64,000 nt of DNA from assembly GCF_000308675.1 (NCBI RefSeq), contig NZ_BAGE01000018.1, forward strand, positions 434,001-498,000, given 5' to 3'. A program made the translations under genes and the position numbers. Positions 54,614 through 63,718 of the stretch are shown here, in pieces (position 1 is the first letter of the stretch; every line of letters begins with the position of its first letter). The notes under the pieces are model-generated. The model worked only from the letters and a program-made list of their open reading frames with translations. It had not been told where the DNA came from and did not search any database. The stretch is from Nocardia paucivorans NBRC 100373. Lineage in GTDB: Bacteria; Actinomycetota; Actinomycetes; Mycobacteriales; Mycobacteriaceae.

Positions 54614-55291
54614 ATGACGGCCGTATTACTGGGCGAAGACGACGACGCGATCGCCGCGCCGCTATCGCGGGCGTTGGGCCGCGAAGGCTACTCGGTCACC
54701 GTGGAGAGTTTCGGCCCCGAGGTGCTGCGGCGGGCCCTGGAAGATCGATATGACCTGCTCATCCTGGATCTCGGGCTGCCCGGTATGGATGGTCTGGAGG
54801 TATGTCGGCAGGTGCGGGCCCGCGGTGCGGAACTGGCCGTGCTCATGCTGACCGCGCGAACCGACGAGGTGGATTTCGTGGTCGGTCTGGACGCGGGCGC
54901 CGACGACTATGTCGGCAAACCGTTTCGGCTGGCGGAACTGCTGGCGCGAGTGCGCGCGCTGCTGCGGCGCAGCGGTATCGGAGACGACGCGGTGGAGGTG
55001 GGCGGTATCCGCCTGGAACCCGCGGCCCGGCGGGTACTGGTCAACGGTGTCGAAGTGGGACTGGCCAACAAGGAATACGAGTTGCTCAAGGTGTTGATCG
55101 ACCGCGCGGGGCAGGTGGTGCCGCGTGAGACGATCCTGCGCGAGGTGTGGGGCGATGTCGAACTGCGCGGATCCAAGACCTTGGATATGCACATGTCCTG
55201 GCTGCGTCGCAAGATCGGTGACGAGGGGCCGATGGCCGAGCGCCGTATCGTCACCGTGCGCGGTGTCGGTTTCCGGCTGAACACCGACTGA
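54614..55291 (+). CDS. OmpR-family response regulator
   Basis: A 225-residue regulator. The receiver domain (1-115) has the acidic pocket (E8-D9-D10), phosphoacceptor Asp52 in LLILDLGLPGMDGLEV, Thr in LMLTARTDEVDF and Lys in YVGKPFRLAE. The C-terminal winged helix (about 130-225) has LANKEYELLKVLIDRAGQVVPRE and the recognition part TLDMHMSWLRRKIGDEG. It pairs with the kinase gene that starts 1 base after its stop. Targets are unknown; 11-bp direct repeats such as elements A and B are the kind of site this family binds, though no link is shown. Confidence 0.95.
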   Translation: MTAVLLGEDDDAIAAPLSRALGREGYSVTVESFGPEVLRRALEDRYDLLILDLGLPGMDGLEVCRQVRARGAELAVLMLTARTDEVDFVVGLDAGADDYVGKPFRLAELLARVRALLRRSGIGDDAVEVGGIRLEPAARRVLVNGVEVGLANKEYELLKVLIDRAGQVVPRETILREVWGDVELRGSKTLDMHMSWLRRKIGDEGPMAERRIVTVRGVGFRLNTD

Positions 55292-55292
55292 C

Positions 55293-56603
55293 GTGCGGCG
55301 CCGGATTCTGCGGTCGATGCTGGCCGTACTGCTGTTGACCACCGTGGTGCTCGGGGTGCCGCTCACCTATACGGCCTGGTTATGGGTGGAGGACCTCACT
55401 CGTAACGATCTGCAGAGCCGCCTGGAGCGGATCGCGATCGAGCTGATCACCCAGGAATCGAGCGACGGCACCGTGCGTAACGGGCTGGATCTGCGCACGG
55501 TGCGCCCGCTGCTGCCGGAGGAGAGCAGACTCGTCATCGTCTACCCCACGCCGCGCGACAATGCGGCGCAACTGGAGCTGGGGGCCGAGACCGTTTCCGA
55601 TCCGATGGTGGAATCGCTGTCGATGGGATCGTCGGGGTCGTTGCGGCTCGAGGTGCCCAAGGCGCCGATGAAGGCCCGGCAGCGGCAGGCCGTGGCCGGG
55701 GTGGCATTCGCGGTCGCGCTCTCGCTGGCCGCGGCGGTCACGGTGGCGGTGCTCACCGCCCGCCGGGTGGCCGACCCGATCCGGGACGTGGCCGCCCGCG
55801 CCGCCCGATTGGCGATGGGTGATTTCCGCCCGGACCCGCGCAGGCACGGTATCCCCGAACTGGACCGGGTCTCCGATGTGTTGGATTCGGCGACCGTGGA
55901 GATCGCCGGCCGACTACAGCGTGAGCACGCGTTGGTCGCCGATGTCTCGCATCAGTTGCGCAGCCGGCTCACCGCGGTGCGGTTGCGGTTGGACGAACTG
56001 TCCACGCACGACGATCCCGCGGTGGTGCACGAGGCGGAGGAGGCGATGGCCCAGGTCGACCGCCTGACCGAGGCGATCGATGAACTGGTGCGCGCTTCCC
56101 GCGACGAGGACGCGGCCGACCGGGATCCGGTGGTGGTCATGGACGAGTTGCGGGGCATCGTCTCGGAATGGTCCCATCCGTTCCGGGAGGCGGGCCGGAC
56201 ATTACGGCTGACCGGTGACGAATCGCTGCGGGCGCCGGTGAACGGATCACGGCTCCGGGAAGCGGTGACCGTGTTGATCGACAATGCGCTCATGCACGGT
56301 GGCGGTACCTGCACGGTATCGGTGCGCACGGTGCGGCCGGGGGGTAATCGGGAACCGCTGGTGTGCGTGGAGATCGCCGATGAGGGCGAAGGGGTCAGCG
56401 ATGAGCTGGCGCCGTATATCTTCGACCGGGGTTTTTCGGGCGCCGGGTCGACCGGTGTGGGTCTGGCATTGGCTCGGGCGCTGATCGAGGCCGATGGTGG
56501 TCGGTTGGAGCTGCAACGCCGGCGACCCGCATTGTTCGCGGTGTTCCTGGGCACCCCCACGGCCACGCGACAGCCGAACCCGGCGCTGAGCGAACCGCGC
56601 TGA
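55293..56603 (+). CDS. Sensor histidine kinase
   Basis: A 436-residue membrane kinase. TM1 is about 9-31, followed by a sensor loop of about 100 residues outside, TM2 (133-156), a HAMP linker (157-209), and the H box with His220 in VADVSHQLRSRLTAVRLRL. The ATPase domain has LREAVTVLIDNALMHGGG (N box), IADEGEGVSDEL and GVGLALARALIEADGGRLEL (G boxes). GTG 55293 starts directly behind the regulator stop. The TGA is inside a 16-bp tandem duplication. It ends 65 bp from the convergent gtrA gene. Confidence 0.95.
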   Translation: MRRRILRSMLAVLLLTTVVLGVPLTYTAWLWVEDLTRNDLQSRLERIAIELITQESSDGTVRNGLDLRTVRPLLPEESRLVIVYPTPRDNAAQLELGAETVSDPMVESLSMGSSGSLRLEVPKAPMKARQRQAVAGVAFAVALSLAAAVTVAVLTARRVADPIRDVAARAARLAMGDFRPDPRRHGIPELDRVSDVLDSATVEIAGRLQREHALVADVSHQLRSRLTAVRLRLDELSTHDDPAVVHEAEEAMAQVDRLTEAIDELVRASRDEDAADRDPVVVMDELRGIVSEWSHPFREAGRTLRLTGDESLRAPVNGSRLREAVTVLIDNALMHGGGTCTVSVRTVRPGGNREPLVCVEIADEGEGVSDELAPYIFDRGFSGAGSTGVGLALARALIEADGGRLELQRRRPALFAVFLGTPTATRQPNPALSEPR

Positions 56604-56627
56604 GGGTGATACGCGCTGAGGGTGATA
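56596..56627 (+). repeat. 16-bp tandem duplication spanning the histidine kinase stop
   Basis: CGCGCTGAGGGTGATA occurs exactly twice (56596-56611 and 56612-56627). The first copy contains the TGA of the kinase gene at 56601-56603. Confidence 0.95.
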
Positions 56628-56668
56628 AGGGAAGGGATGGGTTCTTCGCTCGGGGGAGGTGGGCCGGG

Positions 56669-57214
56669 TCAACGGCCGAGGTGGCGCTGTTCCTCTTCCA
56701 CGAGGTCTTCCCATTCCTCCATGATCTGTTCCATCTCGTCCGGGAACACCCAGCGGCGCATCGCCCAGAAACGGAAGGCCATCTGCAGCAGATTGCCGAT
56801 GATATAGGCGCTGATGAAATCGGCGACATTCTCCACGGTGAAGCTGACCGTGGGCTGCTGCAGGTGGAGGGCGTAGCGGGACAGGTACAGCGGGAGGAAG
56901 CTGAGCACCACGCCCACCCCGCTGACCGCGAAGAACAACAGTGCCTCGTGATGGCGTTCTCGCCCGCCGCGGTTCTTGAACGACCATTCCCGGTTGAGGA
57001 TGTAGGAGGCGATCACCGCGATCACCCCCGCGATGACCTTCGCCGTCACCGGCTTCTCGGCGAGAACCGTCCATTTCAGCACATAGAAGATGCCGCTATC
57101 GATCACGAAGGTGGTCGCGCCGACAATGGCGAACTTGATCAGCTCGCGATGACGGTAGGCGATCTCCTGCAATGGGGTAGGGAGGACGCTGACCACGCCG
57201 TCGACGATTGACAC
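56669..57214 (-). CDS. GtrA-family membrane protein, Rv3277-like
   Basis: A 181-residue protein with four membrane helices and the GtrA core: RELIKFAIVGATTFVIDSGIFYVLKW, VIASYILNREWSFKNRGGR and a C-terminal helix pair ending FRFWAMRRWVFP. GtrA proteins are thought to help move lipid-linked sugars across the membrane; in mycobacteria the neighbour Rv3277 is of this type. The acidic C-tail (DEMEQIMEEWEDLVEEEQ) is cytoplasmic. GTG 57214 (VSIVDGVVSVLPTPL) is chosen since longer frames run into purK antisense. Confidence 0.88.
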   Translation of the reverse strand: MSIVDGVVSVLPTPLQEIAYRHRELIKFAIVGATTFVIDSGIFYVLKWTVLAEKPVTAKVIAGVIAVIASYILNREWSFKNRGGRERHHEALLFFAVSGVGVVLSFLPLYLSRYALHLQQPTVSFTVENVADFISAYIIGNLLQMAFRFWAMRRWVFPDEMEQIMEEWEDLVEEEQRHLGR

Positions 57215-57331
57215 AAGGCCAGAGCATACCGCCCCGGCGTGTTCGGCGAGGCCCTGATGGGCGCGGTGGTGACTCAGGAGACAGGCCCTGGGTGGGGTCG
57301 GGCGGTGGCCGGCATGACAGTATGGACCGAC

Positions 57332-58534
57332 GTGAGCGCACGTACCTTCGATTCCGCGGCCATGCCGACCGTCACCATGATCGGCGGCGGCCAGTTGGCG
57401 CGGATGACCCATCAGGCGGCCGTGGCGCTCGGTCAGCGACTGCGGGTGCTCGCCGAGCGACCGGACGACCCCGCCGCTCAGGTCAGCCCCGATATCGTCA
57501 TCGGCAGTCACACCGATCTGGCCACCCTGCGCCGGGCCGCCGTCGGCTCCCACGCGCTGACCTTCGATCACGAACACGTGCCCACCGAACATCTGGAGAC
57601 GCTGGTCGCCGAGGGCGTCAATGTGCAGCCGCCGCCGTCGGCGCTGCGTTTCGCCCAGGACAAGCTGGCCATGCGCACCGAGCTGGCGGCGCGGGGTCTG
57701 CCGGTGCCGGCCTTCGCTGCGGTCGAGTCCGAGGCGGACGCGGTGCGGTTCGGCGAGGAACACGGATGGCCGATCGTGCTCAAGGCGATTCGCGGCGGCT
57801 ACGACGGTCGCGGCGTATGGATGCCGGCCGATGCCGAGGCCGCCGCGAAGATCGCCGCCGAACAACTCGGCCAGGGGGTGCGCCTGTTGGCCGAGGTGCG
57901 GGTGCCGTTGCGTCGCGAGCTGTCGGCAATGGTGGCGCGATCCCCGTTCGGGCAGGCCGCGACATGGCCGGTGGTGGAGACCGTGCAGCGGCACGGCCAG
58001 TGCGCGGTGGTCATCGCGCCCGCGCCCGAGTTGTCGGAGGAGCTGGCCACCGAAGCGGAGTCGATGGCGCTGCGCTTGGCCCAGGAACTGGGTGTGGTCG
58101 GTGCCATGGCGGTGGAACTGTTCGAAACCCCCGACGGGAAACTTCTGGTCAACGAGCTGGCCATGCGCCCGCACAACTCCGGGCACTGGGGTATGGACGG
58201 GGCCCGCACCGGTCAGTTCGAACAGCATCTGCGGGCGGTGTTGGACTATCCGCTCGGCGATACGAGTCCGCTGGCGCCGGTGACCGTGATGGCGAATATT
58301 CTCGGTGCGCCCGAGGCGCCCGCCATGTCGATGGACGAACGCCTGCACCACTTGTTCGCCCGGATGCCCGACGCCAAGGTGCACCTGTACGGCAAGAGCG
58401 AACGCCCCGACCGCAAGATCGGGCATGTAAACGTACTCGGTGACGATGTCGCCGTGGTGCGGGAGAAGGCCGAGCGCGCGGCGCACTGGATGTCGCACGC
58501 GGTATGGACCGATGGATGGGACCCACATGAGTGA
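57332..58534 (+). CDS. purK: N5-carboxyaminoimidazole ribonucleotide synthase
   Basis: A 400-residue ATP-grasp enzyme that joins bicarbonate to AIR, giving N5-CAIR in purine synthesis. Seen: [39 protein letters not shown]-grasp segments [20 protein letters not shown] and [15 protein letters not shown], and [13 protein letters not shown] with [11 protein letters not shown]. The start is uncertain: GTG 57332 ([15 protein letters not shown]) best fits relatives, while ATG 57314 and ATG 57362 are alternatives and none has a good ribosome site. It overlaps purE by 8 bases. Confidence 0.95.
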   Translation: MSARTFDSAAMPTVTMIGGGQLARMTHQAAVALGQRLRVLAERPDDPAAQVSPDIVIGSHTDLATLRRAAVGSHALTFDHEHVPTEHLETLVAEGVNVQPPPSALRFAQDKLAMRTELAARGLPVPAFAAVESEADAVRFGEEHGWPIVLKAIRGGYDGRGVWMPADAEAAAKIAAEQLGQGVRLLAEVRVPLRRELSAMVARSPFGQAATWPVVETVQRHGQCAVVIAPAPELSEELATEAESMALRLAQELGVVGAMAVELFETPDGKLLVNELAMRPHNSGHWGMDGARTGQFEQHLRAVLDYPLGDTSPLAPVTVMANILGAPEAPAMSMDERLHHLFARMPDAKVHLYGKSERPDRKIGHVNVLGDDVAVVREKAERAAHWMSHAVWTDGWDPHE

Positions 58535-59069
58535 GACAGCGGAGGCCCCCGTGGTGGAGGGCAGTGTTCCCGGCGCGCCGGCCGTGGGCCTGATCATGGG
58601 CAGCGATTCCGACTGGCCGACGATGGAGGCCGCCGCCGAGGCTCTCGCCGAGTTCGGGGTCCGGTTCGAGGTCGGCGTGGTGTCCGCGCATCGCACCCCG
58701 CAGCGGATGCTCGACTATGCCCGCGAGGCCGCCGGGCGCGGTCTGCGGGTGCTGATCGCCGGCGCGGGTGGGGCCGCCCACCTGCCGGGTATGGTCGCCT
58801 CCGCGACCGCGCTGCCGGTCATCGGTGTTCCCGTCCCACTGAAATACCTGGACGGTATGGACTCGCTGCTGTCGATTGTGCAGATGCCCGCCGGGGTTCC
58901 GGTGGCCACCGTTTCCATCGGCGGCGCGCGCAACGCGGGTCTGCTCGCGGTCCGTATTCTCGCCGCCCACGACCCGGCCCTGTGCGCGCGGATGGAGCGG
59001 TTCCAGGCCGGTCTGGAGCAGATGGTGCTGGAGAAGGACGAGGCACTGCGCCGCCGCCTGCTGGGCTGA
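58527..59069 (+). CDS. purE: N5-CAIR mutase, catalytic subunit PurE
   Basis: A 180-residue mutase turning N5-CAIR, the PurK product, into CAIR. Seen: [21 protein letters not shown] (phosphate loop), [15 protein letters not shown] with the catalytic His, [15 protein letters not shown], and [31 protein letters not shown] 58527 lies inside the last codons of purK (8-base overlap), so the two subunits of this two-step conversion are translationally coupled. Confidence 0.95.
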   Translation: MSETAEAPVVEGSVPGAPAVGLIMGSDSDWPTMEAAAEALAEFGVRFEVGVVSAHRTPQRMLDYAREAAGRGLRVLIAGAGGAAHLPGMVASATALPVIGVPVPLKYLDGMDSLLSIVQMPAGVPVATVSIGGARNAGLLAVRILAAHDPALCARMERFQAGLEQMVLEKDEALRRRLLG

Positions 59070-59183
59070 CCTGTGGTGCCGGCCGATCACCGGAGGTTCG
59101 CTCGGCCGTATTCCCGCTCGTGACCCGACCGCATAATCGGGCCGTACGTTCGACGGTTCGGTTCATGCGGGTGTGAGGTATCG

Positions 59184-60425
59184 GTGGCGGTGGAATTTCC
59201 TTTTGCCGAGGTGACGGCGAATCAGCTGTCGTTCGCGGAGCGGGACGAGCGGTATCGGCAATTGCACGAGTGGTCGGAGCCGACCTACCGGCACGCGTCC
59301 GGTTTGCGGATGATCTGGCGCTACGACGATGTGCGGGAGGTGCTCGAGGCCGCTGCGCCGGGAATATCCAATGACAACTCGTTGGATCCACTGGTCGGCT
59401 TTCCCCGTATCGCGGCGACGCCACGGGCCATACCGCATCTGCTGCGGCATCTGGTCCCGCTTCCCGCCGAGGCCACGGCGAATCTGACCGACGAGCGGCT
59501 GCACAAACAGGTGTGGGACACCATGGCCGGGCCGACGGGTCACTTCACCGTCGCGGCCGGTGTGCGCGAAGCGCGAGCCGCGGAGCTGACCGAACACTTC
59601 CGGAGGGCGCTGGCCGAACTCGGCGACGTCGAACCGCTCGATGTGACGGCGCTGTCGATCTCCTATGCCGCGCGGGTGACCGGTTCGGCGGTGGGGCTGC
59701 GGCCCGCGGATCTGTCCCGGGTAGCGGTGTGGAGCGGTGCCCAGTCGGGCCTGCTGGGCAGATATATGCGTGGACGGGAACTGGCCACGGCGGTGGGTGC
59801 GCTCGGGCAGCTGTTCACCGTGTCCGCCCGGACCGTCGCACAGGAGTCGGTGGACGGATCGTCGACCTTCGCCGGCCGGCTGCGGGAGGCGGGAATTCCC
59901 CGCCGGGTCGCGGTGTCGGCCATGGCGAACTCGTTGGCGGCGGGTGTGCACACTATCAGCGGCAGCATTCAGCAGGGTGTGCAGCGGCTACTCGGTGGCC
60001 CGAACCGAAGCTGGTGGCATTCGCTCGCCGACCAGCGGTCGGCGGGACGGATTGCGGTGAAGATCCTACAGCTCGATCCCGGTCTGGTGGCGTGGAAGCG
60101 CCGCGTGACCCGGCCGGTGACGTTGAGCAGTGGCACCGAGCTCCCGCCGGGCCCGGTTCTGGTGATGTTCGCCGCCGCCAATCGGGATCCCGCGGCCTTC
60201 CCCGACTGTCTGGAGTTGGGTCGTGGCGGAAAGCTGCCGTTGACCTTCGGTTTCGGTCGGCATGTCTGTCCGGGTAAACAACTGGCCACCCTGGCCGTCG
60301 AGGTTTTTCTGCGCGAGCTGGCCGCCCTGGCGCCCGATGCCGAACTCACCGCCCCCTCCGCGGGCCCTCGCCCCGCCGACCTGCTGTTCAGCGGTGCCGA
60401 TATCGCCTTGGTCCGCGCTCGGTAA
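59184..60425 (+). CDS. Cytochrome P450-like protein lacking the ExxR motif
   Basis: A 413-residue P450-fold protein. The haem-binding loop FGFGRHVCPGKQLA (Cys about 362) and the I-helix AAGVHTISG are intact, as is the ANRDP segment (AAANRDPAAFPDCLELGR). The K-helix, which in nearly all P450s has ExxR, reads AVKILQLDP, so both Glu and Arg are missing. CYP157 members of streptomycetes also lack ExxR, so it may still bind haem. GTG 59184 follows GAGG at 5 bases. It is 114 bp after purE. No ferredoxin gene is adjacent. Substrate unknown. Confidence 0.88.
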   Translation: MAVEFPFAEVTANQLSFAERDERYRQLHEWSEPTYRHASGLRMIWRYDDVREVLEAAAPGISNDNSLDPLVGFPRIAATPRAIPHLLRHLVPLPAEATANLTDERLHKQVWDTMAGPTGHFTVAAGVREARAAELTEHFRRALAELGDVEPLDVTALSISYAARVTGSAVGLRPADLSRVAVWSGAQSGLLGRYMRGRELATAVGALGQLFTVSARTVAQESVDGSSTFAGRLREAGIPRRVAVSAMANSLAAGVHTISGSIQQGVQRLLGGPNRSWWHSLADQRSAGRIAVKILQLDPGLVAWKRRVTRPVTLSSGTELPPGPVLVMFAAANRDPAAFPDCLELGRGGKLPLTFGFGRHVCPGKQLATLAVEVFLRELAALAPDAELTAPSAGPRPADLLFSGADIALVRAR

Positions 60426-60540
60426 ACCTCCCGTTCGCGATGGTCGGCCCGGCCCGAGCGCATCCGGTTGCGTGCAGCCGATCTCACCGGCCGAGTGATG
60501 CCGGGCCGATAGGTCCGGGTGGTTTCCGGATGCCTCCTCT

Positions 60541-60567
60541 TTGCCGAATTGGCAAATTTTCTTGCCA
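60541..60567 (+). promoter_or_regulatory. AT-rich operator-like sites before the flavoprotein gene
   Basis: TTGCCGAATTGGCAA (60541-60555) is an inverted pair of TTGCC with a 5-bp centre, and TTGCCA repeats at 60562. It lies 46-72 bp before the GTG of the TrxR-like gene, in an AT-rich patch. A repressor or activator site is plausible. Confidence 0.45.
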
Positions 60568-60612
60568 TATCAGCCCGGGGTTCGGATAGTCGTCACCGAG
60601 GAGGTGGTTCGG

Positions 60613-61626
60613 GTGACCGAACGAACGAACGACGATTACGACGTGGTGGTGGCAGGCGGTGGCGCCGCCGGCCTGAACGGGGCCCTGATGTTGGCGCGTG
60701 CGCGGCGGTCGGTGCTGGTGATCGACGCCGGTGAACCGCGTAACGCCCCGGCTTCGGGGGTGCACGGGTTATTGGGGCGGGAAGGAATGCCCCCGACGGA
60801 ACTCCTGGAGCGGGGGCGGACCGAGGTGCGCGGCTACGGCGGCCGGGTGGAGTCGGGGCAGATCGTCGCGGTGTCCCGGGACGCGGCCGGTTTCACGGTC
60901 ACCCTGGCCGACGGCCGCGCGGTACGCGCACGGCGGCTGCTGATAGCGACCGGGCTGGTCGACGAACTACCGGATATCCCCGGCCTGCGACAGCGATGGG
61001 GGCGCGATGTCCTGCACTGTCCGTACTGTCACGGCTGGGAGGTACGCGACCGCGCGATCGGGGTGTTGAGCACCGGACCGATGTCGGTGCACCAGGCGCT
61101 GCTCTTCCGTCAGTGGAGCGAGGACATCGTCTTCTTCACTCATACTCGGCCCGAGCCGACGAAAGCCGAGGCAGAACGGCTGGCCGCCCGCGGGATCCGG
61201 GTGGTCGAGGGAGAGGTCGCAGGGCTGGACATCGTCGACGACCGGCTCGTCGGTATCCGCCTCGGCGACGGTGCGGTGGTTGCTCGGGAGGCCGTGGCGG
61301 TGACGCCGCGAATGGTCGCTCGGGCGGAGTTCCTGGACGGTATCGGGTTGCGGGCCGTGGAACATCCGTCCGGGGCCGGCCCGCACATACCCGCCGATGC
61401 CACCGGCCGCAGCGAGGTGCCCGGCGTATGGGTGGCGGGCAATGTCACCGATCCGTCGGCCCAGGTCGGCGCCGCCGCGGCGGCCGGGGCCTTCGCGGGC
61501 GCGCAGATCAACGCCGATCTGGTGGAGGAGGAAACCCAGCGGGCCGTGGCGGCCTACCGGGCCGGCTCCGCCCCGGGGACGAATGCGGCGCAGGGGCAAC
61601 CGGTGACCGGGGCGGGCCGGCGCTGA
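60613..61626 (+). CDS. Thioredoxin reductase-like FAD-dependent dithiol oxidoreductase
   Basis: A 337-residue flavoprotein. FAD motif VVVAGGGAAGLNGAL (about 11-25), redox Cys pair C136-C139 in HCPYCHGWEVRDR, and C-terminal FAD motif GVWVAGNVTDPSAQVGAAAAAGAFAG. Between them, where thioredoxin reductases have the NADPH motif GGGDSA, the sequence is GVLSTGPMSVHQALL, without a glycine-rich turn. The same CxxCHG type is found in dithiol oxidases of the GliT/HlmI group that use O2. GTG 60613 follows GAGGAGG. It may act on a small dithiol or with an unknown acceptor. Confidence 0.85.
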   Translation: MTERTNDDYDVVVAGGGAAGLNGALMLARARRSVLVIDAGEPRNAPASGVHGLLGREGMPPTELLERGRTEVRGYGGRVESGQIVAVSRDAAGFTVTLADGRAVRARRLLIATGLVDELPDIPGLRQRWGRDVLHCPYCHGWEVRDRAIGVLSTGPMSVHQALLFRQWSEDIVFFTHTRPEPTKAEAERLAARGIRVVEGEVAGLDIVDDRLVGIRLGDGAVVAREAVAVTPRMVARAEFLDGIGLRAVEHPSGAGPHIPADATGRSEVPGVWVAGNVTDPSAQVGAAAAAGAFAGAQINADLVEEETQRAVAAYRAGSAPGTNAAQGQPVTGAGRR

Positions 61627-61893
61627 TCGGATATCGCGGCGTCGACGACCGCCGGAGCGGGACGTCCGGTGATTATCGCCGGGCCGTCGCGATCGGGGCG
61701 GGGGCGGGAGCGCAGGTGCCGGGTCGAGAGTCGGGACGCCGTTCTCGGTCGAGGGCCGGGATATCACCTCGGGCCGGGCATCGTTGCGAGGCGAGGCCGG
61801 GTGCGCCGGGTATTGCGCTGCGGGCCGGTCGGGTCCGGAACGATTCGGGCGCGGTCGGCGAATCGATCGGGCTCGGGGCGTTAGCGTGGACAT

Positions 61894-63252
61894 GTGGATC
61901 TGCGCGAGTTGATCGCTCGACTACCGGACGGCGCCGTAATCACCGACCCCGACCGGCTCACCGGGTACCGGCAGGATTGGGCGAAGGACCCGAATGCCGG
62001 TACCCCGGCGGCGGTGGTGCGGGTGCGCAGCACCGCCGAGGTGTCGGCGACGCTGAAATGGGCCGATGAGCACCGGGTTCCGGTGGTGCCGCGTGGTGCC
62101 GGGTCGGGATTGTCCGGTGGTGCGACCGCGCTGGACGACGGAATCATCCTGAGCACCGAGCTCATGCGGGATATCACGGTCGACCCGGTGACCCGGACCG
62201 CCGTGGTGCAACCCGGACTGCTCAATGCCGAGGTCAAACGGGCCGTCGCCGCCCACGGGCTGTGGTATCCCCCGGACCCGTCGTCGTTCGAGATGTGTTC
62301 GATCGGCGGTAACGCCGCCACCAACGCGGGTGGTCTGTGCTGTGTGAAATACGGGGTGACCACCGACTACGTGCTCGGTATGGAGGTGGTGTTGGCCGAC
62401 GGCACCCCCGTGCGACTGGGCGGGCCGCGCTTGAAGGACTCGGCCGGCCTGTCGTTGACCAAGCTGTTCGTCGGTAGCGAGGGCACCCTCGGTGTGATCA
62501 CCGAACTGACCCTGCGCCTATTGCCCGCGCAGCCACGGCAGAGCACCGTGGTGGCGTCCTTCCCGACGCTCTCCCAGGCCACCGAGGCAATTCTCGCCAT
62601 TACCGGCGCGCTGCGCCCGGCCATGCTCGAGTTCATGGACACCGTCGCCGTCAATGCCGTCGAGGACGAACTGAGGATGGGATTGGACCGCACCGCGGCG
62701 GCGCTACTGGTCGCTCGCTCCGACGCCCCCGGCGAACATGCCGGTCACGAGGCCCGCCTCATGGCCGAGGTCTGTGAGAAGTCCGGGGCCACCGAGGTTT
62801 TCCACACCGACGACCCGGAAGAGGGAGAGGCGTTCACCGCCGCCCGGCGGTTCGCGATCCCCGCGGTGGAACGGCTGGGTCCGCTGCTGTTGGAGGATGT
62901 CGGGGTGCCGCTGCCCCGCCTGGGTGAGCTGGTCGCCGGAATCGCCGATATCGCCGAACACAACGACGTCATCATCTCGGTGATCGCGCACGCCGGCGAC
63001 GGCAACACCCATCCGTTGATCGTGTACGACCCCACCGACCCGGATCAGACCGTTCGCGCGCACCGGGCGTTCGGCGAGATCATGGATCTGGCCATTACGC
63101 TCGGCGGCACCATCACCGGGGAACACGGTGTGGGCAGGCTCAAGAAGGCATGGTTGCCGGACCAGGTGGGGCCGGACGTCATGGAATTGACCCGCCGCAT
63201 CAAGGACGCCCTCGACCCGCACGGCATCCTCAACCCGGGTGCCATCCTCTGA
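61894..63252 (+). CDS. GlcD-like FAD-linked oxidase (glycolate/D-lactate dehydrogenase family)
   Basis: A 452-residue flavoenzyme. The PCMH FAD-binding domain (about 35-215) has VVPRGAGSGLSGGA, VQPGLLNAEVKRAVAAHG, PPDPSSFEMCSIGGNAATNAGG and LFVGSEGTLGVIT. The C-terminal FAD-oxidase domain has AHAGDGNTHPLIVY with metal/substrate His and TGEHGVGRLKKAWL. Usual substrates are D-lactate, glycolate or 2-hydroxy acids; which one is not decided. GTG 61894 (VDLRELIARLPDGAV). The 267 bp upstream hold no supported gene. The small GNAT gene follows after 34 bp. Confidence 0.92.
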   Translation: MDLRELIARLPDGAVITDPDRLTGYRQDWAKDPNAGTPAAVVRVRSTAEVSATLKWADEHRVPVVPRGAGSGLSGGATALDDGIILSTELMRDITVDPVTRTAVVQPGLLNAEVKRAVAAHGLWYPPDPSSFEMCSIGGNAATNAGGLCCVKYGVTTDYVLGMEVVLADGTPVRLGGPRLKDSAGLSLTKLFVGSEGTLGVITELTLRLLPAQPRQSTVVASFPTLSQATEAILAITGALRPAMLEFMDTVAVNAVEDELRMGLDRTAAALLVARSDAPGEHAGHEARLMAEVCEKSGATEVFHTDDPEEGEAFTAARRFAIPAVERLGPLLLEDVGVPLPRLGELVAGIADIAEHNDVIISVIAHAGDGNTHPLIVYDPTDPDQTVRAHRAFGEIMDLAITLGGTITGEHGVGRLKKAWLPDQVGPDVMELTRRIKDALDPHGILNPGAIL

Positions 63253-63286
63253 TCATTCGAATCGACCGCCGACCAGGAGCCCGCAC

Positions 63287-63574
63287 GTGAGCACACGGAT
63301 CGAACACAACACCGCCGACACCCGCTACGAGATCTATATCGACGACACCTTGGCCGGCTATGCCGATTACGCCGAGAACCCGGCCGACAAGGTGCGAAAC
63401 TTCCACCACACCATGACCTTCCCCGAATTCCGGGGCCGCGGTGTCGCCGCCCGAGTGGTGGAGTACGCACTGAACGACGCCCGTGCCGCGGGCTACACCG
63501 TTATTCCCTCCTGCTGGTACGTGGAGGATTACATCGGTGCACATCCGGAGCACGCTGATCTGGTACAACGCTGA
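63287..63574 (+). CDS. Small GNAT-fold protein (NATD1/YjdJ type)
   Basis: A 95-residue short GNAT: RYEIYIDDTLAGYADYAEN, HHTMTFPEFRGRGVAARVVEYALNDARAAGYTVIPSCWYVEDYI. The acetyl-CoA loop FRGRGVA is intact, and the end SCWYVEDYIGAHPEHADLV is the family mark. These proteins are annotated as acetyltransferases of unknown substrate. GTG 63287 follows AGGAG. It is probably cotranscribed with the GlcD-like gene 34 bp upstream. Confidence 0.9.
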   Translation: MSTRIEHNTADTRYEIYIDDTLAGYADYAENPADKVRNFHHTMTFPEFRGRGVAARVVEYALNDARAAGYTVIPSCWYVEDYIGAHPEHADLVQR

Positions 63575-63647
63575 GCGCCAACGGTTTTCGAGTATTCCGC
63601 GACGGAACCCGCGCGGGCCCGGCCATTCGGTCACGTACGGCTTCGCG

Positions 63648-63718
63648 TGAGGTGGTGTGAGCACACCTCGTTCCGAGGGCGGAGGACCTGGTCCTCACTC
63701 CGCACCCAGGAAGGAAGT
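63648..63718 (+). promoter_or_regulatory. Structured leader before the last small gene
   Basis: Two hairpins can form: GGTGTG-AG-CACACC near 63653-63666 and GAGGACC/GGTCCTC near 63682-63696, with CCGAGGGCGGA between and CCCAGGAAGGAAG before the GTG. It looks like a folded 5' leader of the kind found before exported wall-protein genes, but it does not match the ydaO (c-di-AMP) consensus that I recall. Confidence 0.35.

Noticed and set aside
63600..63718. c-di-AMP (ydaO) riboswitch before the last small gene
   Set aside because: The conserved CCGAA-CCGACAGCT-type core and the GGGGTGAA segment are not present.
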